NCBI RefSeq assembly: GCF_963576675.1
Contig: NC_088912.1
Location: forward strand, 96,997,895 to 97,061,894
Origin: Euphorbia lathyris
Lineage: Eukaryota > Streptophyta > Magnoliopsida > Malpighiales > Euphorbiaceae
DNA length: 64,000 nucleotides
Direction: 5' to 3'
The notes under the pieces: generated by a model
Seen by the model: only the letters and a program-made list of their open reading frames with translations
Told to the model about the DNA's origin: nothing
The model's database searches: none
Translations under genes and position numbers: made by a program
Shown: positions 22,878 to 35,772 of the stretch, piece by piece
How positions within the stretch are numbered: position 1 is the stretch's first letter
Layout of the letters: every line of letters starts with the position of its first letter

Positions 22878-23677
22878 TCTCTTATATTGTTTAGAACATA
22901 TGATATATTGTTTAGAACATATGATACATGTTTTAGAACAACGATTTAATATTTCCAATATACAATTTATTGTCACAGAATTATTTTTTCTATGTAAGAA
23001 GTTGAATATTTGTTATTTTTATTTCTCTATCTTTTTACTCGTATTTCATTCAATGACATAATTATCATATTTCAAAGTATTATAAGTATAATAATTATTT
23101 CATGTTCCTCTATCTTTTTATCTATATTCTATCCAATTTATGACGTGTGCCGTAATTATCATATTTTAAGTATTATAAATATGATCACTATGACATGTAT
23201 CATAAATCTTGATGACAAAATGAATCTAACATGTTTATAGTGGATATAAACATGTATAGCAGTAAAATTTAACTTCAAGCTTCTCATGCTATTCTGATGA
23301 ATTTCCATATGATTACACATTTTGTTAAACAAGCCTCTAAGCTGCACACCTTTCCACTCTAAACAAATATATCCAATCCACACTTCATTACTGTTATCAA
23401 AATCGTGTATGCTCCAAAAAATATGTTTTATGTTCCAAATAATATGTTTTATGTTCTAACATATATAACATGTTAAAAAATAAAACACAAACTTTGCCAA
23501 CAGAAACTTCTACAATATATTTTACAAAAATTACAATAACTATCCCATATATATTACACATTATAACTAACTGAACTAATAATACTTGTACAAAAAATAT
23601 TCTAAAATTCCAAAATACAATGCTAGAAATATTTACAGCAATTACACAATATAAAATTATTTTATTTGTTCATTCTT

Positions 23678-24780
23678 CTATTTTAATGTCTTCTCATTAA
23701 CAACAGCAACTTCTTTGTTTCCAGAATCTGACAAAATCCTCCAACAGTACTCAACTCTAAAATTCTTCAACTGATCAACCTGCAATATTACAAAATCAAT
23801 ACTAACATTCTCAAAATAATAACATCAGCCTATCATAAAAAAAAGATTTAAAAAAAAACTCATAATGTTATCTCCAACTCCAATATCCCATTTATTAACA
23901 TCTTGTCCAAAATATGATTCCATATGCTTCATAAGAAAAACACCACAATTATCATTGTTGGTTGTGTCTTTCCACTTCAACTTCAAATGTCTTGCACTAT
24001 AAGCACTGATATCATTCAAACACTCAGGGCTTTCTCTTTTAATATAAAGTGAATATGCTTTCACCTGGAAAACATAAAACAACATCTTATCAATATTAAA
24101 ACATATCATCAACTATTCAGAACATACAGTTAGTTTTTCCGAACATGACAATAAACATATAGAACACAATAACAAAACTAAAAAACAGTTGAGTAATATT
24201 ACCAAAGCCTTTGGAAAACCCTTATATTTACTAGAAGGTTGTACACCTTTCTCAAGAGCCTTGTTATCAATAACGTCTATCTTTCCAGTAAAATGGTTGA
24301 TAACAAAAGATAGAAATGTGCAGCATAAACAACCGGAAAGAACACCTAAAAAGATAAAACCATTAGCAATCATAATAATTTCAAACAAAAATTTCAGTAA
24401 AATACAATTTACTTTTAATATAATTACCAAGTGATAACTCTGTAAACTATCTACTTTAGCCTCACAAAGTTCATAACTAATCCTCTCAAAAAAAAATTTG
24501 TGTCTTTCGCTGTACTTAGTAGTTCCAGGAACTCCATTATCAGTACATAGTAACGCCTATACAAAAATATAACATTCATATTAATATAATCCAATTTCTT
24601 TTTAACAAAAAAAAAATATCAAAAAGTAAAAACACATACAAATGGTACAGTAGAGAAGAAGAATCTATGCACAGTTTGACCCCTGCTCTTCCTTTCACAA
24701 TTCAATATTCGAGACCACGCATTAACAATATTACAAACCAAATGATTCTTTCCTGACAAGCTCATAATCTCCTCTCTATT
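23678..24780 (-). pseudogene. Second Ulp1-like core (MULE/Kaonashi-like subtype)
   Basis: Pieces in order: EEIMSLSGKNHLVCNIVNAW; CTDNGVPGTTKYSERHKF; VFFPVVYAAHFYLL (His) running after a frameshift into FVINHFTGKIDVIDNKALE (Asp in VIDN) and KYKGFPKALV; AYSARHLKLKWKDTTNNDNC followed by GVFLMKHMESYF (Cys); and a last exon VDQLKNFRVEYCWRILSDSG. The order His-Asp-Cys is that of C48 peptidases. The frameshift near 24290 would inactivate it. Confidence 0.75.
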
Positions 24781-24785
24781 GATTG

Positions 24786-25155
24786 TGGACCCATGGTGGA
24801 CATGTTTTTTAGCCATCCGAGGTCGTTTAGGGCCTCAAATCGGCCTTTTTGTGTTTTAGCGCACTTTTCTTATTTTATTGTTTTCCTTTTCCTTTTAGGT
24901 TTCGGATTAGGTTTTATTTTGTCAGCTTATATAAAGGCTCGACCTCCACCTTATGTAGGGCAGTTATTGATTAATAAGAATTTCAGAGTTTATTCTCTTT
25001 TTTTCCAATTTTCGTTAGTCGTGCGCGATTCAACGATAGTTGACGGTTTTAAGCTTTGTTCGTGCGCGAGCAAGTGTTAGAACGAAAGTCTGTTTATTTC
25101 TGCTGCATCAGTATATCTTAAAGAAAATTCAAATTAACACAAACAACATTCAATT
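24786..25155 (+). mobile_element. Probable solo LTR or other insertion in an intron of the Ulp1-like pseudogene
   Basis: This stretch differs in base composition from its neighbours and reads like an LTR on the + strand. It has 'gcttatataaaggctcgacc' (TATA) at about 24926-24946, then 'gggcagttattgattaataa' and GC-containing words. It lies between the exon ending FCTGGPQ (donor GTAAGA at about 25160) and the EEIMSL exon. Borders and target duplication were not resolved. Confidence 0.4.
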
Positions 25156-25516
25156 AAGATCTTACTGTGGGCCTCCAGTACAGAAAGCATATTCCACCAA
25201 CATTCTCCTCGAACCAAGCATATTCTTTAGTAAATGCTCAGACTCAACCAAAAATGGAGACTGTAGATATACAAGCAACTTTGAAATCCTTTTTGCACGA
25301 TTTCCAACACCACCTTCTTGCGCTTTCTCAACTACATCTTTGTCTACTCTCCTATTAACAACATAAAAAAAATAACAAAAGGGGAAAAAATTAACCATGT
25401 TACAAAACAGAAACCACATACTCTTAAATTCTATTCGCATGTTCTAAAATATAAACCATATGTTCCAAACACACATACACATGATCTAAATTAAAAAAAT
25501 TCTTAAATATCACTTA

Positions 25517-26830
25517 CATTGCATTACTATCAGAAACATCATCAGCAAAGCAGTCAGCAAGTCCAGTAACTCCTACTCTTATCACTTCTTCCACAAACTC
25601 TTTCCGAACTTCATTCAAATCAAATTGAGTATATTGCATACCACACCTACTTTTCCACTACAAAATATAAAAAAATTAAAACCATAAAACAAACTATAAT
25701 TTCAAAATAATGCAACAAAACCTTTATTATAAGTGCACTATACATTTTCAGCAAACTTCAAATCATTATCCATCACAACATCTCTCATGTACCGCATTAC
25801 AAAAAAACCACATGTTTTATGATCTTTCTGCTCTGGCACACCTTACAACACAACAAGCACAATATTAAAATCATGTACATCAATCTAACCTTTATGATCT
25901 AAACAATTTCACACATGTACAAAACCAATATACAAGTTAAGAGTTACCAAAAGTGCAGTCCATTTGACTTTAATTTGATCATTCTCAGAGTATAATAGAA
26001 TAGCGTTGTTAAAATGAAATTCATTAAAATCAGGTACATAATCTTAATCTTAAAACATAATTATATATCAAATAAACTATAAAACAAAATATAAACAAAA
26101 AACATACTCATTCACAACATCCATCCATACATCTGCCGTTGGCAAACGCCTTCTCAACGGATCCAACCAATAAGCTCTAAAATTTATCAAATCGATAACT
26201 GACAACGTCCAGTGTCCACTGAAAATAATACTATTATTATTTCAAAATAAAGAAAATTACTTACAAAAATATTAAATAAAATAACTAAAATATTCATACA
26301 CTGTATTATATGGACACAAAAAGATAGACTTATCCATCGTGGACATCTTCAATCGATTCATCAACTCATATGAGCGATGCCTTACTGTTTTAGTACTTCC
26401 AATTGAATAAGTGTAATGAGGATCAACAAAATAAAACAATTTGTTCATTCCTCTTTTCTTCAACAAATTAAACAAGTAGCTACATAAAAACACAAAAGTA
26501 CATAGTAAGAATCAACTACAACTAATATAAATAAAACTATAATATTTCAAAAACAAAATACCTCATATAGAAAATTATAACGTTGCAAGTTATCTCTTCC
26601 ATATGAACCATAGAATATATATCCTGCCTCAACAATAATGCTTTAGCAGCATGTCCAAACAATTCTTCACCAACAACATAGCTAACAAAATTGCCTTTCA
26701 CCAACTCCGAATTAGCCCATTTGCACAGACTTTGTAACTTATCTGGAATATTTCTAGGCAAAGATTGCAAATCTACATCCACCACATCTTGTATCTCCAC
26801 GTTATCAACTTCATCATCAACAACAAACCT
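25517..26830 (-). pseudogene. First Ulp1-like core (CACTA/PIF-associated subtype)
   Basis: Exons in order: SELVKGNFVSYVVGEELFG; FYFVDPHYTYSIGSTK with MDKSIFLCPYN; GHWTLSVIDLINFRAYWLDP (catalytic His in GHW, Asp in WLDP; 26222-26100); VPDFNEFHFNNAILLYSEND; QKDHKTCGFFVMRYMRDVV (catalytic Cys; about 25845-25745); and YTQFDLNEVRKEFVEEV. All three catalytic residues are visible and this stretch shows no stop inside the exons I could trace. It is better preserved than the second core. Confidence 0.75.
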
Positions 26831-29800
26831 GTTGACAAAACAAACCACCTTAAAACATAAAAAATAAATAAGATAATCAGAAACATAAAACGTATGTCCT
26901 AAACAATAAGGCATATGTTCTAAAATATAACAAACATTAAAAAACATAAACAAAATATAAAATAATTCTTATCACATACATTACTTCAGGATCAAAATTA
27001 TTCTTCACATCTGCAACATCCACTTTCTCAACAATTTTTTTTACTTGTGTAGATCCACCTTCAGCTCCAACAAAATCATGCAACTCTTGACTCAACAAAT
27101 TAAAATTTGGACAAAAATATTTTTCTTCAGATTTCTTCATTGGAGTTTCACTTTCTCTCTGATCTTTCTTCTCTCTTTTTATTCTTTCAACTAAAGCATC
27201 TATCTCATCAAAAAATTCAGAATTAAGATAAGGATGACTATCTTGACTAGACAAATCACATTCAACATCTCCAGTCATTCCTGTATCTTTTTTACTTTCA
27301 GCTTTGTTCTCATTAACAACTTATTCTTTCCCTCTTTCACTTTGAGTAACTGGATCTTCATTGCCTCGAGTATATTTACTCCATAAACTCTTGATCACAT
27401 TACCCATATCAACGCTTGTACCATCTTCACCAAAAACAACATTAGCTTCTCTCAACATACAGTACATTTCATTAACTTTAGAACCCAGTTCTTTAGCTAA
27501 TGATTGGAACTTAGTAAGAAATTCCTGCATATACAAATCCATAATAAAAAAACAGGGCAAGTTATAAATAATAGTAAGCATATTCTAAAATTTAATAAGC
27601 ATATTCTAAAATTTAACAAGAATGTTCTAAAATTTAAAAACAAAGGGAAAGCTGTAATAACGTACAAACATTTCTACTGGTCCACTAGAAGAAGCTTCTC
27701 CACATTCCTTCCTATTGCCTCCTTCAGCATCTTGATTATCTTCATTCCTATTCCCTGCTTCTATTTGCAAATTTCCTTCATCCCCATCCATACTTTCTCT
27801 TACCAAATTTTCTCCTACCAATATTCTCTTTAACACAATCCGACTTCCAAATCCCCTCAACTTCTCCAATGACATCCTCTTTTGAATTCGTTCTTTATTC
27901 CAAATAGATATTAATGGATAATCCCTTGGATTAACAACATTAGCTCATTGAAGCCTATCAAAATAACTTATCTAGAAAAAAAATAACAAAAATGAACAAG
28001 TTATACATAAATTAAAAAATAAACAACCAACAAATATTGTCAAACACATAATCAAAAAAAGAAAATTATACTTACCAACAAGAAAGGAAGGGGGCCTATG
28101 AAAAAAGTAGGACTCCTCTTCCAATCACTGACAGAATCTAACAAATGCTTATATGCAAAAGAACAACAGTCCAGATTTGCAATCTCATTAACATTCCGAC
28201 AATTATAAAGAAATTTATAGTTCATAGCCTGGTTCTTAGTTGAACGAATACAACAATTCACCGCACAGAATACGAAATGCAACAAAAACTCATCACACAA
28301 TGGTTTCGTCTTCAGATCATTCAACTTAGCAATCACAGTACTATTAATTGGACTTCAACTCTCAAGTCCAAAATAAGACCTCCATTGAGCAAAAAAATCT
28401 GAACAATCATCTTCCCCAACATCTTCTCTACACCTCCGCAAGGCAAGCCATAAACAGCTTGAAAATCTTCCTTAACAAACTTCAACTCTTCACTATTGTC
28501 CAGCATAAGGCTACACCTATCTACATTAAAACTATTGACAAGCCTTTCACAAAAAGAAGCATTATGAACATCTAAACTTAGATCCAAAAAACCACCAAAT
28601 CCAATCTGTTTAATTGCATCCTTATGAGTCTCCGGAATATCATTAAGAATACCCATAAACTATTTAGGAGGTATTCTTTGACCAAAAGCAGTCTTATTCC
28701 TTTTAGAAATATTTTCATCATCACCTACACTAACAACCTTCTTTCGCTTCTTTAAAAACCTAGAAGCAACAGATAGGTTTCTTGCAAACTTAACTTTCTT
28801 TTCCTTCCTAGCATCAACATCTTCCTTTAAAGCATCAACAGAAGGTTCAGAAACTTGAGAAGAATCAAAACCTTTGCTTGATAGACTCCTTGTTTGCCGC
28901 CTAAACGTACCTTTGCTAGATTGACTACTTGTTTCCTGCTTCAACGCACCTTTAATAGATTGACTCCTTGTTTGCCGTCTCAACAAATTATTAGACGGAA
29001 CGAAATAACTAGAGAGCAAATAATTGTCAGCAGGAATGACTAACATTGAAGGTCTTTTAAAAATGGAAGGTCTTTTAGAAGTCCTCTTAAATCTTCTAGA
29101 TGTCTATCTTTTTGCACTTATAGCTTCAACAGGAACAACACTCTTACCTTTTTTCTTATCTTTTATATCTTCATCAGAACAATATTCTTCAATAATTTCA
29201 TTCAGCAAATTCTTATCAATTACATTACTTGGAAAAATCTCTTCTCCATTGCCGCCAATTTTCTACAAAAAAACAGAACATATACTCAACATTTTAGAAC
29301 AAACAAATGAAAATATAGAACAAATATAGAACAAAACATAAAACAAATGCAATAACTCGTCAACAAAACGTAAACTACTTTAACAAAGCAATAACTCATC
29401 AACAGAACATATGTTCAATATTTTAGAACAAAAACCATATAAAATAATATTGCAACAAACTTTGAAAGTGCAAACAAGCAAAACCCCCAAACAAACCAAT
29501 ATCTCATTAACAGAACAATTGTTCAAAATTTTAGAACAAACACATGCAAATATAGAACAAACATAGAACAAAAATAAAATCATTTTGAAACTCACTAAAT
29601 TTCAAAATCAAACCACAACAAACTTACAGATTTCAAACAAATGAAAAACCTACAAATCAAAAAGCAACAAAAATAAGGTATTAAAACTTAAAAATAGAGA
29701 ACAAACATAAAACAAAACAATATACCATTAACAGAACATACGTTCATAATTTTAGAACAACAAACACAAAATATAAAACAATAATAAAACAACATAAAAA

Positions 29801-29957
29801 CATTCTCAAACTGAATACATTTGAATACAAAAAACATAGAAAAACATACAGAAACTTCTTCATAAAGTTCAAACAAATGAAACCCTAGAAAATCAAAAAA
29901 CTACAGAAATTCGCTATCAAAATCAACGAAGAACATAAAACAACAAAATAAACGAAG

Positions 29958-30315
29958 AACTCAGTCTATAAAAACCATTTATTTAGAACTTTTGGGGTTA
30001 TGCTGTTTTTTAAATCAAATGTTTTTTTCTTATAAAAACTGTTGATTAAAGAGTAGTATTTAATAAATATTTTTTTAAATCATTTTCTGTTTTAAAAATG
30101 TTAATTTCTTTAAATTCAATTTTTTTGTAAGATATGTTACTAACTTCAACCGTCTTCCTCACCGATCTCTCATGACTCCGCTAATTTGTTTGTTTTCATA
30201 CATATTAAAAAAAACACCAAAAATATAAAAATTGTAAAAAAATCAAACCAAAAATTGACTAAACTCTAAAATACGTATATATAGATATGCATTTTCTTAA
30301 CTATAATTATGTCTA

Positions 30316-30375
<60 letters not shown>
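29958..30375. repeat. Right direct repeat flanking the Mutator-like element, ending in a long (TA)n
   Basis: Starts 'ctcagtctataaaaacc' and matches 18923-19320 through 'ctataattatgtctaagat'. The (TA)n tract is about 56 bp here (30319-30374) against about 18 bp in the left copy. Confidence 0.85.
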
Positions 30376-30381
<6 letters not shown>

Positions 30382-31514
30382 TTACCAACATTAGTACAAA
30401 AAATTTATTAAAATTTTAATAACTAAGTTTGTTACATATAATCAATTAAAGTTGCCCTGAGTGGTTTAAAGCCTCGAGTGGAGAAAAAAAAGTGTTAGGA
30501 ATCGGAAATAATAAAAATTTTAGTGTCTTTACTTAACGTAATAGAAAGAGTTTCATAGTTTTCTTCAAAAATCTTTTTAAGCAGGGCCAACATTTTTTTA
30601 TCCATTTAAAATTTTAAACACATATTTTTTTTAATGGAGTACATGAATCGCTAGAATCGGTGGACTAGCTCGATTCACCACCTATTCGGGTGTCATGTCC
30701 GATTCAGGTACGTTTTTTCCGTTTTAGAAATTTTTTTATTGTTTTCTCAATTGTCCGATTTTACAATTCATTTTTTCAATTTAAAAAATATCAAATGATA
30801 AGTAACCACATTTTTTTGAAATTTAAATGAAATAAATAAAAGTAAAAATGAGAATATAGAGAATTATAAGGGTTGAATGGGTTAGACGGGTTGTTAGATG
30901 GATTATGATAAACCATAAAAAAAATAAGATTTATAATCCATTCAACCCATCTAACCCATTGTAACCCACATAATATTACCTTTTATGAGTTGGATGGGTT
31001 GAAATTTGGTGGGTTATAATAATCCAACCAATTTTAAACACCCCTAATTTTAAGTGAGCTATGTGACCGTTGCTACAAGAGGGCTGTTAAACCCTAATTT
31101 TGTATTACTTGTGATTGCAGAGCATAAACTCTTGCAATGCACTGAAAAATGAAAAATCTACTGTTTGTTTGGCGAAAGGAGGGGGATTCTTCTTCTTTCT
31201 CTACATCTTTTATTTCATGTGCTTTAAAAGTTAATTCTTAAACTTGCTACAAAAATGCAAGCAAGTCAAGTGTCATTGTGAAAGTTGTTGCTAATAATGA
31301 AGAATTAGGACAAATTTCTATTGAATCACATAGAATTCAACAAAAAGAATAATTTGCCACACCAATTACATATTCAATATATCCTTGTTTATACGACAAA
31401 CCTAAAGATATAAAAGCCAGAAAAATAAAAAGAAAAAACTGTGGCCATCATAAAATGTGTATCTATCTTCTCCTAAATTCATTGACATAAACTAGGAGGC
31501 ACCAGACTTTTGCC
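30376..31514. other. Intergenic, with a hairpin-forming block
   Basis: No gene seen. 30866-30908 ('aagggttgaatgggttagac') and 30932-30975 ('taatccattcaacccatcta') are imperfectly inverted. A further 'gggttataataatccaacca' lies at about 31010, as in small fold-back elements. Confidence 0.5.
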
Positions 31515-31610
31515 GGAGTAAGCTCCGCAACAGATCCATCGAGACATGGGATGAGTTAGTTAAGAAATTCTTAGCTAAGTACTTCCCTGATAAATGATCA
31601 AATTATACTG
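31515..31610 (+). pseudogene. Gypsy gag-like fragment
   Basis: The + strand frame gives RNRSIETWDELVKKFLAKYF followed by PDK and a TGA, which resembles the gag core of plant Ty3/gypsy elements. It is cut by the CACTA element about 35 bp further on. Sequence after 36226 may be its continuation, but I could not align it with confidence. Confidence 0.5.
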
Positions 31611-32002
31611 GACCTAATACGGAAAGGTCAACGACGGAATCAACCACTACAAGAAAAAACGCTATCACCGACGGAAGAATCTGTCGGTGATCATCATTAC
31701 CGATGGAAGACAAACGCAATCCAATGTGTTGGCATTGACCTCGTAGGTAAGCCGCTGCGACAATTTTTTACCAACACAACAAATCGCCAACACAATTTCG
31801 GGTCGGTGTTTTGTGTCGGAAATACCGACTACCTTTAGTCGGTGACTTCCGTCGGACATTCCGATAACATTACCGACCCATATGTGTCGGTGATGTATTT
31901 TTTAATATATTTATTTAAATGATTCACCGACAAATATTGCATCGGAAATCGCAAATTATTTTTATATTTTTAATCAATTTATTTGGATTGAAGGGAACTC
32001 TC

Positions 32003-32005
<3 letters not shown>

Positions 32006-32065
<60 letters not shown>
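32006..32065. repeat. (TA)n microsatellite
   Basis: About 29 uninterrupted TA units inside the CACTA element. The open frame over it is an artefact. Confidence 0.9.
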
Positions 32066-32068
<3 letters not shown>

Positions 32069-35000
32069 AGCAAAAAAATTCCATATAAATCAAAAAATAT
32101 TCTAGAAAACTATAAACTTTATTAAATAAGAAATCTAATCACACTAAAAGTAAATTCAAACAAATACTAGAGGATTAAAGCATCTGCCACTTAAACATCT
32201 TCCTCTTTTTCATTTTCATATTAAGTTTCTAAACAAGACAATTATGCTTGTTTCATGATGCATTAACATGTACATGTACAATATTGTGTGAGCCCCTAAA
32301 ATCTTTCCATATAATCCACTTTTAACTATTCTATCAATCAAAATTAAGCATCATCTATATTTGACAAAATTGATTATATATATATATATATATAACAGAT
32401 ACAAATTCAAGAAAATGAATAATGCATCAAATGCTTCAAATTCAAATGGGATTTACAAGAAGGATAGTATATCCTAGAATTGAGGTGGGAAAATAGTCTC
32501 CATTTCTTAATGGACAAAGAACAGAGTAAAATAGAGTAAAAAAAATAGCAGAACAATTTGCTTTCTGCAGTAAATTGCAAAGAATTGTAGATCTTTTTAA
32601 GTCAGAATGACTAAGCATGATTTTTAACTTAGTTAAACTGCTCGAAGTTTGAAACATTAATGATAAGTAGTTACAAGTAAATTCACATTTACTTCCATGT
32701 GTACCCATGCTTGCTTAAAATAAGTACACAACCTCCATCGGTATCAATCTATGCACCATTTATATATCAGCATTCGAATGCAACAGCGACACATAACAAG
32801 CTTACATTCAAATGATTTTTCCTTCTAGTACTAATATATATTTGAAATCATAATCAAAATCATCCCAGAATATTCCATCTCAGAATGGAAAACTAAAAAC
32901 AAAAAGATAAGCACATGAATAAAATCCAACATCAAAGAGAAAAACCAAGAAACAAAAATGTTACCAGTAACCTTATTGGCTTCACACCAAGTAAAGCAAG
33001 ACATTCAAGAAAAGATTGAACTAGTCCATCACATGTTGCTTTTTTGCACATAAGGATTGTACCAAGCTGACAGTCACCAAAAAACATAATCTAATTAAGA
33101 ACAATTAAGTTAGGAGAAAGTGAATGATGCCAACGAAACTAACGAGTTTCACATTTGATTTCTAATACTTGTTTAGCCTCAAAATTAACGGAATAAGACA
33201 CTGAGTTTCTACTGCCTGCCTTGACTCATCAATCAGCACCTAAAACACAATAAGAGAAGTGTCAGTGGAAGCACATTAATCATCTCAGGTTCATGTACAA
33301 ATTCGAGTTATATCCTTATTATAGCCCAATTAAGTTAGTTTATGTTCTTCACAACAGTAGATAATTTAGGTAATGTTAATCAATATAGAACTTCCAAATG
33401 CCCTACTCCCACCTTTCATTATTATTTAATCTTAATTAAAGTAAATAGAATAAGGTCCAGGGGACTATACATCTCTCTGGAGTCATAAATTAAATTTCTG
33501 CCATGGTCAAGAGAATAAAGAATTCCAAGTTAATGTCATAGTAGGTTGACTATCAACTGATAAAGAAGAACCACTATTAATTAAGCAAACATATTGACCT
33601 TAAATGTTATCAAAACAACAATTTTATCAATCACTAAGTTGCTAAACCAAGTTTTTAATGCATACAAAGTAATATGCTTGATAATTTTAAAACTCACATA
33701 TGAAAATAACTCATTATATAAGTAATAAAAAAATTACCCTTTATAAAATTCTATGAGAGATTCATCCATTTTGGGCAAATGAGGTTCTTGTACAATAGAA
33801 ATAAAAAAGAAAAAAAAATCAAATGTTCCATGCAAGCAGAATAATAGAAATCGAACTAGAAAAGAGAAGATCTAGTTTATCCATAGGCTCATACATCATT
33901 AGGCTTGCCCTTTGATGGATAATCTATGTTCAAGGACTTAAATGTGAGGAAAAAGTCATTGAGAATGCAGGATATGGGTCATTTGGCACTTATAAACCAA
34001 AATGTTAGTATAAACTCACCTCAACATCACATTTAACTCCTTTAGACAAGGTTTCACTATAAAAACACCTCTGCAAAAAATACAACTGTAAATACCTTTT
34101 ATGGAAAACACTCGTATACAAGGAAACTAAGAAAAAAAGGTGCATAATATTTACATTTGCATCTATATGGCAGGCTAAACTAAGGATGAATATATCATAT
34201 CCTAATTACACATAAATCCCCAATCATCCAATTACATTATTCTATTTAAGAAGAAAATAACCGAAAAATAAAAGAAAATTGAAACCTTATAGTCGAGCTA
34301 CAAAAGAAAATATACTATATGATTGTTCCCAAAGCAAATGCAATTTAAGATTCGTGCAAATCAGAATAAAAAAAACAAAAAGTTACACAAAATTAAGCCA
34401 TCGGTAAATTACATACGTGGTGTACAACCTTTATCTGTTTTCACACTTTGGTGTACGACCAAAAATTTTTCACACTAAAGTGTACAACCTCCTAGTGACC
34501 TCCACTAAAGTGTATACCAGGTAAAAATGACTGGTCAAATCAGTCAAAATGCCAAATCATCAATTTTTAACCCATATTTTAATAAAAATGAGACCATCTC
34601 ATCTTCTTCAACCTTATATCTTCATTTTTATTTTCTCTCTCCTCCATTTTTGTCAAATATCATTTCTCCCTCTAACTTCCTTTCTCTCTGATTCTCCCTT
34701 TATAGCCAATTTTTTCAACAAAAATTCCATAAGAAAACTTCCATTAATATTTTTCCCATTAATGAAAGTTTTTTTTGTCTGTAAACAGCAAACAGAAAAA
34801 CGTTTCCAAGCTGGAAAGGCCCCCAAATGACGGGAGGTGAAATTTAAAATAAACAGACAATAATGGCAAAGAATAAATTTTGGAGGTGAAAAACACGTTC
34901 TAGTACAAAGATTAAAGGAATTATGGAAATGAAATCAACATAAATGGCTTCATACCTAAGCAGCTATAGAGGTGAAAATATCAAATTTTCACATTTGTAT

Positions 35001-35757
35001 CCAATTTAAGTATTTCCAGCAACATAAAAAGCAAATTTTGCAGAAAATTTGCATTGACAAGACCAGTTTTCAAGAAAATTCTTGAGGAAACCCAAAATAA
35101 ACTCAAAAATCAGCATCTCCATAAAGCAAAATTAAAGCTTTCAACGTAAAAATTCCCTTTTCCCCTTTAGGTTTTAAGCAACGAAACAAACAAATAACAA
35201 AGTCGCTTTAAGACCCAAATGAGAGAGAGAGAGAGAGGAGAGTTAGAGGGAGAAAGTGAAAATGAGAGAGATGAGAGTTAGAGAGAAAAATGATATTTGA
35301 CAAAAATGGAGGGGAGAGAAAATAAATATGAAGATATAAGGTTGAAGAAGATGAGTGGATCTCACTTTTATTAAAATATGGGTTAAAAATGGATGATTTG
35401 GCATGTTGACTGGTTTGACCAGTCATTTTTAATAGGTATACACTTTAGTGGGAGGTCACCAGAAGGTTTTACACTTTATAGATTAAAACAAAGAATAAAT
35501 ATAAACCTTTTGTTCCATCAGCTTGGTCTTCTTGCTCTTACCTTTTGCTTTCAGATCGCTCCCTTGAGAAATGGAAACAACAATTAAAGTCAAATTACAA
35601 GGAAGAAATAGAAGAAAAAAAAAGAACAAATACAACACAAAACAAAGCAGAATGAGGGGAAACCAAACCACCATGGCTGTTGTAAGGTGTTGAGCCGTCG
35701 TTCGATGCTGATCAAAGTGAGATTAGCAGATGTAATAGAGAGAGAGGCTTCTGCTTT
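32066..35757. other. CACTA interior, no coding recognised
   Basis: AT-rich. 34470-34560 ('cactttggtgtacgacc', 'aagtgtacaacctc', 'gtgtataccagg', 'gactggtcaaatcagtcaaa') is imperfectly inverted at 35395-35475 ('gactggtttgaccagtcatt', 'ggtatacactttagtgggag'), enclosing about 900 bp with an inverted 'tctccctctaact'/'agttagagggaga' pair. This is probably a further nested fold-back element. Confidence 0.5.
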
Positions 35758-35772
35758 TATTTCTCCTAATAT

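Larger units (their letters stand above)
23678..29330 (-). pseudogene. Multi-exon gene with two Ulp1-like (C48) cysteine protease domains, MULE-borne, inactivated
   Basis: N-terminal part (29265-28660): charged, with three imperfect repeats around RRQTRSQSIKG and RRQTRSLSSKG. Next (28656-28052): GILNDIPETHKDAIKQIGFG and following blocks, a domain that precedes Ulp1 in plant transposon genes. An acidic or charged linker follows (27875-26980). First protease core: about 26830-25517. Second protease core: 24780-23678, ending ILSDSGNKEVAVVNEKTLK and a TAG at 23678-23680. Exons are separated by AT-rich introns. Stops: TAG at about 28657 and 29107, TGA near 27945, TAA near 27322. There is a frameshift in the second core. 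Such proteins are predicted SUMO/ubiquitin-like proteases of unclear use to the transposon. Confidence 0.75.
19321..29950. mobile_element. Mutator-like (MULE) element with transposase and Ulp1-type genes, decayed
   Basis: The left border 'gggagggatcaagtgagaac' abuts a (TA)n tract and resembles termini seen on plant MULEs. Inside, a FAR1/FRS-type transposase pseudogene (+) converges on a long pseudogene (-) with Ulp1 protease domains. Plant MULEs carrying Ulp1-like genes are a known type (Kaonashi-like). I did not find the inverted copy of the left terminus at the right, where sequence passes straight into a direct repeat at about 29955, so the right end appears lost. About 10.6 kb. Confidence 0.65.

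Noticed and set aside
31919..32125. Open frame with a poly-(YI) peptide (also 57934-58164)
   Set aside because: Translation of a (TA)n microsatellite.
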